Positions 45,565 through 54,688 of a stretch of 64,000 bases of DNA are shown piece by piece. The translations under genes and the position numbers were made by a program. Below the pieces are notes generated by a model. It saw nothing but the letters and a program-made list of their open reading frames with translations. It did not search any database and had not been told where the DNA came from. Within the stretch, counting starts at the first letter, position 1; the number at the start of each line of letters is the position of its first letter. Source of the DNA: JASGTU01 sp963821815. Its GTDB lineage: Bacteria; Chloroflexota; Anaerolineae; Caldilineales; Caldilineaceae. Where the stretch lies: the NCBI GenBank assembly GCA_963821815.1, contig CAWGFG010000002.1, positions 186,001 to 250,000 on the forward strand, in the 5' to 3' direction.

Positions 45565-46068
45565 CTAGATTGCTTCCGGTTTCAGTAGAGCAACTGCCGT
45601 TTTGCCCCAGCTAAACGCTCTATCCAACTCGCCTTCTAGCAATGGGCCTTCCTTCCCGTGCACATAGAATCCCATAGGAAAGGTGATTTCCGCACCGCCT
45701 GCACGCTTTAACTGTTTCGCAATGGGTTCAGCAGCGTAGCCGAAGACGGCTGGCAGAACTGCTAGAATGGGGCCGAACTCCTCCTTGGTGACGCGCGTAT
45801 CGAAGGCTGCGACTGAGACGCTCTCCAGCGTATTGGCGGACAGGTGGGCGAGAAAACTCTTGGTGTCTGGCATCATTGTAAACTTCTGTGTAGGACAGCC
45901 CACGACTACCATGTTTACGAATGAAAGCGTGGTGACGTCCACATCACGTACGTGGTCGAGACGGCAGCTTCCACTCTTGAGCCCACTATTGATACCGTCG
46001 CAGATAGCCTGGGCAATCTGCTTCGTATTGCCGTATTCCGATTCATAAACGACAATCACCTCGGCCAT
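45565..46068 (-). CDS. Flavodoxin-domain protein
   Basis: An FMN-binding electron carrier or quinone-reductase-like protein of 167 residues. The phosphate loop YESEYGNTKQIAQ binds FMN, and the 90s region FDTRVTKEEFG would form the second loop. I chose the ATG at 46068 because a GGAGG sits six bases before it; a GTG four codons upstream uses that same site as coding sequence. It is about 70 bases upstream of the tandem SRPBCC gene on the same strand. Redox partner unknown. Confidence 0.88.
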   Translation of the reverse strand: MAEVIVVYESEYGNTKQIAQAICDGINSGLKSGSCRLDHVRDVDVTTLSFVNMVVVGCPTQKFTMMPDTKSFLAHLSANTLESVSVAAFDTRVTKEEFGPILAVLPAVFGYAAEPIAKQLKRAGGAEITFPMGFYVHGKEGPLLEGELDRAFSWGKTAVALLKPEAI

Positions 46069-46080
46069 TTCAACCTCCAC

Positions 46081-47006
46081 GGGAACACGATTATTAGGTA
46101 ATATCGAAGCTGAGAGCCTTTGCTGGACAACACACTAAGCGTCGATATGGTGAGTACCTATGTTGCCAGTGGCATGTAACTTTGGATCCTAGCACTGGCT
46201 ATCATAGCCTCCAACGTTGCACTCAGCATAACACCGGTTGTGATGGGACGATGAACAGGTTGAACAGAACAATGGTAGATGCCCATTCCAGAGCGCTGAT
46301 GTATTGCGTGTTCAGGCTGAATCACGCATCCGCTCTTCATTCCGCTCACGCATAACAATCTCGATCTCAGCTAACCCATCGGTCTGCGCTGTTGCGAACT
46401 CAAATGCATGCGACTGCCGAAATGCTTGCGGTCGTTCACATACCGGTTCCAGTACAGTAGTACGCAGCATTCTGATTAGGGTTTCGTGCATACCTGTCTT
46501 TGCGAGCCTGTTGATGAACATGCTACTCGTAATCACATGCAGTCATGTTACAGTAGGGTCGGTAGCGCATAGATACCATGCGATTCTCTACCTGATTAGC
46601 ATGGGATTGTTACCGTTTGATGAACAATCACAGATGCAAGATAACCGATTTCGCTGACGCCCACCTAGCAGTGTTTGACCCGGACACTTCTATACAACGC
46701 TTGCGCAGAGCCTAAAATCATTGCCCATCGAGGCCGAAACTGCTATTCTTAAACCTGTCGTCCAGATTCTCAAACATACCGTTGCCGAATTGGTGGCTGT
46801 CAATCGTCACAATACCTCCCTATACAATCATATCAATCAATTTGTAGACACTTAGTAGATACCCATAGGACAGTTTCGCTCGCCTCAATAGCTTCGTGCC
46901 CATTCGTGCGCAAGTATCCCGCCTTAGCTTGCGACACGCAGTCGAACACCGGATCACACAAAGACTTCTCAACAAGTAGCATTCCATTCCGCAAGAGGAA
47001 ATAAGC
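46081..47006. other. Long gene-free stretch (about 930 bases)
   Basis: Only short frames without ribosome sites or recognisable domains occur on either strand. Base composition is somewhat more AT-rich than the coding regions around it. It could hold promoters in both directions, a small RNA, or the remains of a decayed gene; I see no strong hairpin with a T-run. Confidence 0.5.
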
Positions 47007-47675
47007 ATGAGAAAACGCCTAGCGCTCATACACACCGGTGCATTCTTAGCGCCAATGTTCACACAACTGTGCAAGGAAGCCATGCCCGATGTCGACGTCT
47101 TCAACATCGCGGATGACAGCCTCATCCAGAACACCATTGCAGCCAACAAGTTAACACCGGCAACATCACGACGTTTGGCTGGCTATATCGCTTCCGCGGA
47201 AGAGGCGGGCGCCGATGTCATTATGGTGACCTGTTCATCGGTGGGACCGGCAATCGAAGCGGCGCGGCCATTTATCGGCGTGCCCGTTCTGCGCGTGGAC
47301 GAGCCCATGGCCGATCTTGCCGTCGAGACCGCCAACACCATCGGCGTCATCGCCACGCTGCCTACCACGTTGGAGCCGACGCGGGCGTTGATTGAGGCGC
47401 GTGCGGCTGCCCATGACAAAGAAATCCAGACAGTGTCGTATCTATGCGACGGTGCGTTCCAGGCAGTTTCTTCGGGCGACGCCGAGACCCATGACCGGCT
47501 AGTGCGAGAAGGATTGCTGAAGCTGATGGATCAGGTTGAGCTGATTGTATTGGCGCAGGCGTCCATGGCGCGCGTCGTGGATACGCTGTCTGAGGATGAG
47601 AAGCGCGTGCCCATTCTATCCAGCCCCAAACTTGGCGTGGAGGGTGCGAAGAAGGTCATCGAGGCGCTACCGTAG
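47007..47675 (+). CDS. Asp/Glu racemase-superfamily protein with only one catalytic Cys
   Basis: The 222 residues have the two-lobed racemase fold. The first catalytic Cys is present (Cys76 in VTCSSVG), but the second motif, usually a Cys near residue 185, reads LAQASMARV. Two-base racemases of this superfamily need both Cys; single-Cys relatives include decarboxylases such as arylmalonate decarboxylase and other lyases. So a racemase is unlikely and a decarboxylase, isomerase or unknown lyase is possible. GAGGA lies about ten bases before the ATG. It precedes a TIM-barrel isomerase and an aldo/keto reductase on the same strand. Confidence 0.85.
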   Translation: MRKRLALIHTGAFLAPMFTQLCKEAMPDVDVFNIADDSLIQNTIAANKLTPATSRRLAGYIASAEEAGADVIMVTCSSVGPAIEAARPFIGVPVLRVDEPMADLAVETANTIGVIATLPTTLEPTRALIEARAAAHDKEIQTVSYLCDGAFQAVSSGDAETHDRLVREGLLKLMDQVELIVLAQASMARVVDTLSEDEKRVPILSSPKLGVEGAKKVIEALP

Positions 47676-47819
47676 CTCATTCGCATGCGCTTAATCGGCT
47701 GTAAACAGTTCCTGCGCTGACAATGAGAACTGAAGCATTGGATATTCGTCCATGTCGGGAAAAGCCGAATAGACATCAAACCACATCGAAATTCATGACA
47801 ACTGTACGAGGAGAATCAA

Positions 47820-48659
47820 ATGCGTTTGGGCGTTGGCACCTATTCATATGGATGGTCGTCGGGCACGTTTCAGAATGACGTGACTCGTAGCTCACAGAGC
47901 GCCGGTTTCAAAAATCTCTCCGCATACGATCATATCGACCGTGCGGTACATTTCGATGTACCGGTTGTACAACTGGCTGTTCTGCCGGACCTGTCCGCCA
48001 TGAACGATGCACAACTTGCAAGCATCCGTGAACATGCAGAATCGAATGGTCGTGAACTGGAAATTGGTACGGTGGGCTGTAATCCTCAGCACTTGCTGGC
48101 TTACTTGAGCATTGCGGAGAAGCTGAACGCCGGGCTCATTCGCACGATCCTGACCACGGCTTCACCTGGCTTGGCGGCGGAAACCGCTAACCTGGCATCG
48201 GTAGCCGACCAATTTGAAGCTGCTGGCATCTATTTGGCGCTGGAAAACTATGAGAGCGCGAGCTTCCATGAGTTCGCGAGAATTTGCCGCACAGTGAACA
48301 ATGAGTTCGTCGGTATCACGTTGGACACAGTCAACAATCTGGGGCTGGGTGAAGGCGTCGAAGAAGTTACAACTAACCTCATTCCTTATACGAAATGCTT
48401 CCACGTCAAAGACTTCACCGTAAAACGGGCTGCGTCCAATGCATCCTTCACTGTGAGCGGCGCACCTGCCGGCGAAGGACGGCTCGATCTCGTCAAGCAC
48501 CTGTCTATGCTGAAGGAAGTGCATCCCAACGCCAGTGTCATACTTGAGCAGTGGACACCGTTCCAGGGCACGCTGCAGGCGACGGCTGGCCTAGAGATGG
48601 AATGGGCCGAGATCAGCATTCGCAATATGAAGAGCGCATTGGCGGCAGTCGAAGGCTAG
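47820..48659 (+). CDS. Sugar phosphate isomerase/epimerase (xylose isomerase-like TIM barrel)
   Basis: A 279-residue TIM barrel of the AP-endonuclease-2 superfamily, which includes ketose epimerases, inosose isomerases and dehydratases. The metal-site Glu and His residues are seen in LALENYE, GITLDTVN and TKCFHVKDF near the strand ends. GGAGA lies about seven bases before the ATG. It lies between the single-Cys racemase-like gene and the aldo/keto reductase gene, all plus strand, facing the seven-gene polyol operon. Substrate unknown. Confidence 0.87.
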   Translation: MRLGVGTYSYGWSSGTFQNDVTRSSQSAGFKNLSAYDHIDRAVHFDVPVVQLAVLPDLSAMNDAQLASIREHAESNGRELEIGTVGCNPQHLLAYLSIAEKLNAGLIRTILTTASPGLAAETANLASVADQFEAAGIYLALENYESASFHEFARICRTVNNEFVGITLDTVNNLGLGEGVEEVTTNLIPYTKCFHVKDFTVKRAASNASFTVSGAPAGEGRLDLVKHLSMLKEVHPNASVILEQWTPFQGTLQATAGLEMEWAEISIRNMKSALAAVEG

Positions 48660-48849
48660 GTGTTGGTGGCTGGCGTTCCCGTTGACTGGCGGCTAACGTC
48701 TGGCGTCTAGGGCTGAATACGCGAGCGGTGCATTCACGTACAAAACTGAGCAGTGGTTCTCGATTGGCATTGCTGTCGGGTCGCCCGTTATGCTTGAGAA
48801 GAACCAGTAACTGGCAACCTGCAGCCATAAGCAAAGGAGGGCGCTATCC

Positions 48850-49770
48850 ATGGAGATGAGAAAGCTCTGTATACGCGGGCCCAAAGTTTCCGCCATCGGC
48901 TTGGGCGCCTGGCCCATCGGCGGCGGACTCGGCGAAGTGGATGACAGCACTGCTGTCTCCACCATCCATGCCGCACTGAACAACGGCATCAACCTAATAG
49001 ACACGGCGCAAGCGTATCGCACAAGCGAAGCGACACTGGGCAAGGCGCTAGTCGGCGGATACCGCGAGCAAGCGTTCATCGCCACCAAGGTCAGCCGCGA
49101 TTATTCGCCTGAGGGCATTCGTCGCGCCATGGAAGACAGCCTGAGGGCGCTGCAGGTTGACTACGTAGACCTGTACCAAATTCATAGTTGGAATCCCGAA
49201 TATCCTATCGAAGACAGCATGGAAACAATGGCTCGTCTGCAGGAGGAAGGCAAGACACGCTATATCGGTGTGTCGAACTTCACCGCAGCGCAGATGGCGC
49301 GTGCCGAGTCTGCCGCTCCTTTTCAGACAAATCAGCCACGCTACAATCTTTTCTTTCGCGAGATCGAAGCCAACGATATACCGTTCTGTGAATTACACGG
49401 TATCGGTATTCTAGCCCATAGTCCGCTGTCAAAGGGTCTGCTCACGGGCAGCTATCGTCCGGGCCATCAGTTTGCCGACGACGATGAGCGTTCCGGCTTC
49501 CGCGCTTTCCAGGGCGAGCTATTCAAGCGCTACATTGCCGCAGCGGACAAACTGGCTGCGTTGGCGAGCGACAAGGGCATCACATTGGTTCAGCTTGCCA
49601 TCGCCTGGGTGCTGCGCAAACCGGCTATTACGTCGGCGCTGGTTGGGGCGAAGAATCCACAGCAGGTTGAGGAGCAGCTGGGTGCAATCGGTGTGACCTT
49701 CAGCGATGACGAACTTGACCTCATCGACCAGATCACGGCGGAGGCGCCCCAGGAACGGGATATCGCCTAG
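48850..49770 (+). CDS. Aldo/keto reductase
   Basis: An NADPH-dependent reductase of 306 residues with the AKR barrel. Catalytic Asp and Tyr appear in LIDTAQAYRTSE, Lys in FIATKVSRD, His in LYQIHSWNP; the C-terminal cofactor segment is around ALVGAKNPQQVEEQLGA. GGAGG lies about ten bases before the ATG. Members of this group reduce or oxidise sugars and small carbonyls; in this place it may feed the polyol pathway encoded on the opposite strand. It is convergent with rpiB. Confidence 0.92.
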   Translation: MEMRKLCIRGPKVSAIGLGAWPIGGGLGEVDDSTAVSTIHAALNNGINLIDTAQAYRTSEATLGKALVGGYREQAFIATKVSRDYSPEGIRRAMEDSLRALQVDYVDLYQIHSWNPEYPIEDSMETMARLQEEGKTRYIGVSNFTAAQMARAESAAPFQTNQPRYNLFFREIEANDIPFCELHGIGILAHSPLSKGLLTGSYRPGHQFADDDERSGFRAFQGELFKRYIAAADKLAALASDKGITLVQLAIAWVLRKPAITSALVGAKNPQQVEEQLGAIGVTFSDDELDLIDQITAEAPQERDIA

Positions 49771-49929
49771 CAATCGCGATGCGTCTCAGCGATCATATAA
49801 CGCGCATACCTTGGTGCGTACGTACGCAGAATACCAACAAGCCCACAGAGATCAGACACCGCGGGCCTCGCTTTGATTGTACAGTGCGAGCAATGCAGCT
49901 ACTCGACCGGCAACATGGGCCAGCTCTAC

Positions 49930-50394
49930 CTATTTATTGCGGTACTTCTCGTCTAGCTCGTCCATCTTCGCTACCTTCGGCGCGGAACGACCGCCTTGGA
50001 ATTCGGCGTCAATCCAGATGTCGATGAGCTTCGTTGCCACGGCAGGCCCTGTTATCTGGCTGCCCATGGTAATGATGCGCGCGTTGTTGCTGGCTACGGC
50101 GCGCTCGGCCGTATACGGGTCGGTTACCGCCACCGCTCGCACGCCGGGAACCTTGTTGGCCACAATCGCCATGCCGGCGCCGGTTCCGCAGACGAGCACG
50201 CCGCGTTCAAACTCACCGGCTGCCACGCGTTCCGCCAGCGCCGCACCGATGTCCGGATAATCGACCGGTTCGTCAGTGTTGACGCCCATGTCCGTTACCT
50301 GATAGCCCAACTCGATCAAGTGGTCGCGTACAATGTCTTTCAGCGGCATACCGAAATGATCGGCGCCGACAACGATTTTCTTGCTTTTATCCAT
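49930..50394 (-). CDS. rpiB: RpiB/LacA/LacB-family sugar phosphate isomerase
   Basis: A 154-residue isomerase of the ribose-5-phosphate isomerase B family. The catalytic Cys69 lies in VCGTGAGMAI, and VGADHFGMPLK and NNARIITMGS are typical. Besides ribose-5-phosphate and allose-6-phosphate, family members isomerise tetrulose-4-phosphates in erythritol and threitol pathways (EryI/DerI). As the last gene of an operon with DhaK, DhaL and polyol dehydrogenases, the tetrose role is attractive here. Confidence 0.92.
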   Translation of the reverse strand: MDKSKKIVVGADHFGMPLKDIVRDHLIELGYQVTDMGVNTDEPVDYPDIGAALAERVAAGEFERGVLVCGTGAGMAIVANKVPGVRAVAVTDPYTAERAVASNNARIITMGSQITGPAVATKLIDIWIDAEFQGGRSAPKVAKMDELDEKYRNK

Positions 50395-50472
50395 GTTGGA
50401 ATACCCTCTCTACCTGTTATTTCACAAATGTGAAAAGTGCCATGGGTCTGATTTGTATATTCGTTTTGTTCG

Positions 50473-51999
50473 TCATTGATCGGTGATGTCGCGCAAGCGC
50501 TGCAACAAGGGCTGCAGAGTCGGATACAAAGGTCGATAGACCTCCTGATAGATTTCGTCATATGTTGCGTGCACGGATGGCTCAGGTTTATGTCGCACGC
50601 CCGTGCCGGTCATTGCCTGCGCTGCCTCTTGCACGTTTGCGTACCAGCCGATGCCGGCTGCCGCAATAATGGCCGCACCTAAGCATGTTGCCTCTGTGGC
50701 TGTCGAGCGCACGACGGGTATGCCGGTCACATCGGCCATAATCTGCCGCCACAATGCACTTTGGCTGCCGCCGCCCATGATAACGTATTCTCGAATAGTC
50801 TCGCCAGTCGAGGCCATGACGGCATCGCCGACCAGACGCTGCTCATAGGCTACGCCTTCCAATATTGCCCGGTACAGATGCGCTCGGCTGTGCTCGCCCG
50901 TCCACCCGATGGTGATGCCGGACGCCGCCGGATCCCAGTAAGGGTTCATGACGCCGTTCCAATAAGGTACGAGAACCAGCCCGCGACTGCCTGGCACAAC
51001 AGCGGATGCCTCACTTTCCAGTAACTGTTCCGCGCTCGTCAACGGGTCGGCTTGCAAGTCGGCAGCGAATTTCTCGACGAACCAGGCTACTGTGAAGACG
51101 CCGCCGCGCAGCGTGTGCTCCAGGAAAAACGTATTGTGGATAGGCGCACAGAGCGTACGGAACGCTCGGTCGGCGATGTAGCGCCGGCTCAGTACGCCGC
51201 TGGCGATGGCAGTGCCCATGTTTAGATAGGCGCGTCCGCCCCCCAATGCATTGACGCCAACACCCGCACACTGTCCGTCACCGCCGCCGGCGATGACCGG
51301 TAGTCCCGTCGGCAATCCAGACAGGCGCGCAGCCTCTTCTGTCACATAGCCGACGATCTCTCCAGGTGCGACTACGTCGACGAACTGGTCCACACGCAGT
51401 CCCAGTTCATCAATCAGCTCCTCGGCCCACTTGCCGAACTTCATGTCGATGAGCGCCATGGGGTCGGCTGATGCCAGGCTGGTGCGCCATTCGCCGGTGA
51501 GCCGGAGATTGAGGAAGGCGTGTACATCCAGTATTTTGTAGGCACGATGTGCGATTTCGGGCTCGTTCTGCAATAGCCAGACAATCTTGGGCAGCGACTG
51601 CGTCATGGACGGCGGCTTGCCCGTCAGCTCGTGGAGTGAATCTGCGCCAAAATGCTCTTCCAACCAGGCCAACTGGGTTCGGCTTCGTTCGTCCAGCCAT
51701 AGGATGGCGTTGCGCAACGGGATGCCCGCTGCGTCCACGGGCACGAACGACTCGCGCTGGTGCGTGATGCCGAGCGCTTCAATCTGGCGGCTACTGAGCT
51801 GGTTTACGCACTCGCGTACAGCGCTGCATGCACATCGCCACCACTCTTGCGCGTCCTGCTCCGCCCATCCCGGTTGCGGACGCAGCATAGGATAGGCGGA
51901 TCGTCCTTCTGCCAGCGCATGTCCTTTCCTGTCCCAGGCGATGGCTTTGCAGGCAGTTGTGCTGCTGTCTATACTGACGACCACAGAGTCTGACATCAT
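50473..51999 (-). CDS. FGGY-family carbohydrate kinase (xylulokinase-like), first copy
   Basis: The 508 residues form the two-domain sugar kinase. The N-terminal phosphate loop is VVSIDSSTTACKAIAWD, the catalytic Asp region is around LWLDERSRTQ, and the C-terminal nucleotide site has GGGDGQCAGVGVNA and MGGGSQSALWRQIMADV. Its start is ten bases after the dhaL stop, so the two are co-translated. The operon has a second FGGY kinase of different sequence, implying two ketose or polyol substrates, or a kinase with a changed role. Confidence 0.9.
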   Translation of the reverse strand: MMSDSVVVSIDSSTTACKAIAWDRKGHALAEGRSAYPMLRPQPGWAEQDAQEWWRCACSAVRECVNQLSSRQIEALGITHQRESFVPVDAAGIPLRNAILWLDERSRTQLAWLEEHFGADSLHELTGKPPSMTQSLPKIVWLLQNEPEIAHRAYKILDVHAFLNLRLTGEWRTSLASADPMALIDMKFGKWAEELIDELGLRVDQFVDVVAPGEIVGYVTEEAARLSGLPTGLPVIAGGGDGQCAGVGVNALGGGRAYLNMGTAIASGVLSRRYIADRAFRTLCAPIHNTFFLEHTLRGGVFTVAWFVEKFAADLQADPLTSAEQLLESEASAVVPGSRGLVLVPYWNGVMNPYWDPAASGITIGWTGEHSRAHLYRAILEGVAYEQRLVGDAVMASTGETIREYVIMGGGSQSALWRQIMADVTGIPVVRSTATEATCLGAAIIAAAGIGWYANVQEAAQAMTGTGVRHKPEPSVHATYDEIYQEVYRPLYPTLQPLLQRLRDITDQ

Positions 52000-52009
52000 G
52001 CCGCGTTGG

Positions 52010-52669
52010 CTATTCGGAATCTTCCATGCTAGGGCATACCTGTTCCAACGCTTCGCTGGTTGCCTTGAGCAGGTAGTACATGGAGACAGCTCCGGGATCT
52101 AGGCCGTCGCGGCTGCGCTCGCCCAAACGTGATGCGCGCCCTTTCTTGGCGACCATGCCAGCTGTTGAGTTCATGCCCACTTTCGCAGCAGGCAGCGCGA
52201 ATTTCCACGAAGTAGTGATGTCGTTGCCCGCTTCGACCGCCTGCCCCAGTGCATCCACAAACGGGTCGAGCGTGTCCACAAATGTCTTGTCGCCGACCTC
52301 TGCTTTGCCCATACGGCGAGCCGTAGATGCGGCTGTCTGCAGCGCCCCCGCAACGGTTGTGGCGTAGTAGGGTCCGTTGCCCAGTTGCTGACCGATGGAG
52401 AGGATGAACATGCCGAAGAGTGCCCCCGAAGCGCCGCCCGCAGCGTCGGCAAACGCACTGCCAGCCGTCAGCAGGAGCTCGCCGGCTGAGGCATCGTCGG
52501 GCAATTCCTCGACGGCATAGTTGGCAGCTCGTAGACCGCGCACCATGGTTGTGCCGTGGTCGCCGTCGCCTGCCGCTGCATCCAAAGCGCCCAGCTCGTC
52601 TACATGCGCTTCTATGGCTATCAGAGCTTTTTGGAGGCTGACTTCTACTGCGCGTGTTGCTTTGTCCAT
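52010..52669 (-). CDS. dhaL: Dihydroxyacetone kinase L subunit-like protein
   Basis: DhaL binds the nucleotide and phosphorylates the substrate held by DhaK. The 219-residue helical-barrel protein has the Mg-nucleotide Asp cluster in LDAAAGDGDHGTTM (Asp30, Asp35, Asp37) and GGASGALFGMF in the phosphate loop. DhaK and DhaL as separate proteins are usually PTS-dependent and need DhaM, but no dhaM or PTS gene is in the window. Either DhaM is elsewhere or this pair uses ATP directly. Confidence 0.92.
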   Translation of the reverse strand: MDKATRAVEVSLQKALIAIEAHVDELGALDAAAGDGDHGTTMVRGLRAANYAVEELPDDASAGELLLTAGSAFADAAGGASGALFGMFILSIGQQLGNGPYYATTVAGALQTAASTARRMGKAEVGDKTFVDTLDPFVDALGQAVEAGNDITTSWKFALPAAKVGMNSTAGMVAKKGRASRLGERSRDGLDPGAVSMYYLLKATSEALEQVCPSMEDSE

Positions 52670-52742
52670 ATACTAGTACTGTCCTTCGTGCGGCTTACGA
52701 TGGCAAGACTGGTTGTCATAATTTGTGGGAATAGAGCACTAT

Positions 52743-53741
52743 TTATGTCTTGGTGTAGGCAGCCGATGCACACGGCGCATCATAGAGCGGCTGCAGTTCG
52801 TCGTCCAGCCAAAGCAGGCTGAGCGAGCAACCCGCCATGTCAAGCGATGTGACCATCTCATTGACTATGGGCTCGTACACGTCGATGCCCTGCGCCAGCA
52901 AATGATCATGCGCATCCTTGTACAGCACCAGCATCTCCTCATACTGCGTACTGCCGAGACCGTTGAGCAGAACGGCTGCCCGGCTGCCTGCATCCGACGG
53001 CGCGTCCGCCAAGACCATGTCCACCAGCATCTTTGCGATCTCGCTGGCAGGTTTCATCTCTGTGCCGGAGATGCCCGGTTCGCCGTGTACGCCTAAGCCC
53101 AGTTCCATGCGTCCAGCGTCCACTGTGAACAGGGGCTTGTCCTGCCCCGGTAGCGTGCAGCCGCCGAATGCGACGCCGAACGAGCGCGTACGGGAATTGG
53201 CAAAGCGCGTTAGGCGCTCTACCTCGTCCAGCGAGTCGCCGCGTGCAGCCGAAGCCCCCGCAATCTTGAAAACGAAAAAGTCACCGGAGATGCCACGGCG
53301 ATCCTGTTCTTCGCCTTTCGGCGCAGACGCCACGTCGTCGGTGACCTGCACGGAACGCACGTCGATGCCGTCCACGCTGCAGCGCATGGCGGCCATATCG
53401 AAGTTGAGTACGTCGCCGCTATAGTTGCCGTACGTGTACAATACGCCTGCGTCACCAGCAACTGCTTTCGTGCAACGATAGACCTGTTCGCCGGACGGGC
53501 TGGCAAATACCTCGCCCATGGCAGCCACATCGGCTAGTCCGGGACCCACATATCCGCAGAAGGCTGGATAGTGCCCCGAGCCACCGCCGACCAAGACGGC
53601 GACTTTGCCCGGTTTGGGTGCGTCCAGTGCCATCACGCCCGATGCATCTGGCACTCGCTTAACATAACGTCTATAGGCTCGAACGAACCCTTCCAGCATT
53701 TCCTCTTTGAAGTTGACTGGATCGTTGTAGAGTTGTGTCAT
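52743..53741 (-). CDS. dhaK: Dihydroxyacetone kinase K subunit-like protein
   Basis: DhaK holds short ketoses as a covalent hemiaminal. His221 in GLGVHGEPG (numbered from a GTG two codons earlier) is the expected attachment residue, with GGGSGHYPAF and the substrate Asp in GNYSGDVLNFDMA. I chose the ATG at 53741; a GTG at 53747 is possible. Family members act on dihydroxyacetone, or on D- and L-erythrulose in tetritol breakdown. It follows the SDR gene by about 100 bases that hold their own repeats, so it may have a second promoter. Together with DhaL, RpiB and the SDR it matches a tetrulose kinase better than simple glycerol use. Confidence 0.92.
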   Translation of the reverse strand: MTQLYNDPVNFKEEMLEGFVRAYRRYVKRVPDASGVMALDAPKPGKVAVLVGGGSGHYPAFCGYVGPGLADVAAMGEVFASPSGEQVYRCTKAVAGDAGVLYTYGNYSGDVLNFDMAAMRCSVDGIDVRSVQVTDDVASAPKGEEQDRRGISGDFFVFKIAGASAARGDSLDEVERLTRFANSRTRSFGVAFGGCTLPGQDKPLFTVDAGRMELGLGVHGEPGISGTEMKPASEIAKMLVDMVLADAPSDAGSRAAVLLNGLGSTQYEEMLVLYKDAHDHLLAQGIDVYEPIVNEMVTSLDMAGCSLSLLWLDDELQPLYDAPCASAAYTKT

Positions 53742-53760
53742 CGTCACTTACCTTGAGTGA

Positions 53761-53793
53761 ATTACTTATGTTTACTTATCATAATTAACATAA
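53761..53793 (-). promoter_or_regulatory. AT-rich repeat cluster before dhaK
   Basis: Direct near-repeats ATTACTTATG and TTTACTTATC (53761-53780) overlap an inverted pair TTATGTT (53766-53772) and AACATAA (53787-53793). The AT-richness stands out in this GC-rich operon. A regulator site or internal promoter for dhaK is possible. Confidence 0.35.
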
Positions 53794-53847
53794 CGGATAT
53801 AGTGGGCTAGAGAACGTAGTATGCAATCGCATATAAACGTGGCGCAT

Positions 53848-54624
53848 CTACATTGCCGTGAAACCGCCGTCAATGAGGATCGTCTCACCAGTGATCATGT
53901 CCGAGGCAGGCGATGCCAGATAGAGCACCAAGTCCGCGACCTCAATGGGTTGGCCGAAGCGGCGCAAAGGCGTCTTCTCCAACATGGGAGTACTCTTAGC
54001 CGGGTCGCTCCACACTTGTTCGGCCATGGGCGTTAGGATGATGTTTGGGCAGACCGCATTGCACTGCACATTGTACGGGCTCCATTCCACAGCCATGACC
54101 TTCGTAAGCATATTTAGCCCGCCCTTGGACGCACAGTAGGCGGCATGTTCATCCAGCGCTATGACGCCTGCCTGCGATGAAATGTTGATGATCTTACCGC
54201 TCTTCTGCTCGATCATCTTGGGGGCAATAGCCCTGGCGAGCAAGAACGGAGCTCGCAGGTTCACCGCCTGCACCTCGTCCCAATCCTCAACCGAGGCGTT
54301 CAGCAGTGTGTCGACTCGAGCGATGCCGGCGTTGTTCACCAAGATATCGACGGTTCCAAATGCGTCTAGTGCAGTAGCGGCAGCCGAGGTGCAGCCTTCA
54401 ATCGTGCCCAGGTCAGCCTCGATTACGATACACTCGCGCCCCTCCGCAAAAACGGCTTCGGCTGTAGAATTCAGCCCAGCGCGGTCACGCCCTACGACAG
54501 CAATATCAGCGCCTGCCTGCGCCAACACAATGGCGATATCGACGCCGATGCCCTTGGAGCCGCCGGTTACAAGCGCTTTCTTGCCCCGCACGTGAAACCG
54601 TTCCAGATAATTCGCCATTGCCAT
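53848..54624 (-). CDS. Short-chain dehydrogenase/reductase, polyol dehydrogenase-like
   Basis: A 258-residue classical SDR with TGGSKGIGVDIAIVLAQAG for NAD(P) binding, NNAGIARV, catalytic Ser in NISSQAGVI and YxxxK as YCASKGGL. It ends in the pattern typical of gluconate or polyol dehydrogenases (TGETILIDGGFTAM). In the operon it could oxidise a tetritol or similar polyol to the ketose that DhaK/DhaL phosphorylate. Specificity is not visible from sequence. Confidence 0.92.
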   Translation of the reverse strand: MAMANYLERFHVRGKKALVTGGSKGIGVDIAIVLAQAGADIAVVGRDRAGLNSTAEAVFAEGRECIVIEADLGTIEGCTSAAATALDAFGTVDILVNNAGIARVDTLLNASVEDWDEVQAVNLRAPFLLARAIAPKMIEQKSGKIINISSQAGVIALDEHAAYCASKGGLNMLTKVMAVEWSPYNVQCNAVCPNIILTPMAEQVWSDPAKSTPMLEKTPLRRFGQPIEVADLVLYLASPASDMITGETILIDGGFTAM

Positions 54625-54688
54625 GCCCCCGTGTTAAATCACACTTGTTCGCGTCGCTGCGAAAGAAATCGTCTATAGATGCAGCAGC

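Noticed and set aside
46304..46657. Plus-strand frame of 117 codons, with an overlapping minus-strand frame of 74 codons
   Set aside because: Neither has a ribosome site or recognisable motif, and the two contradict each other. Left as part of an unexplained gap.
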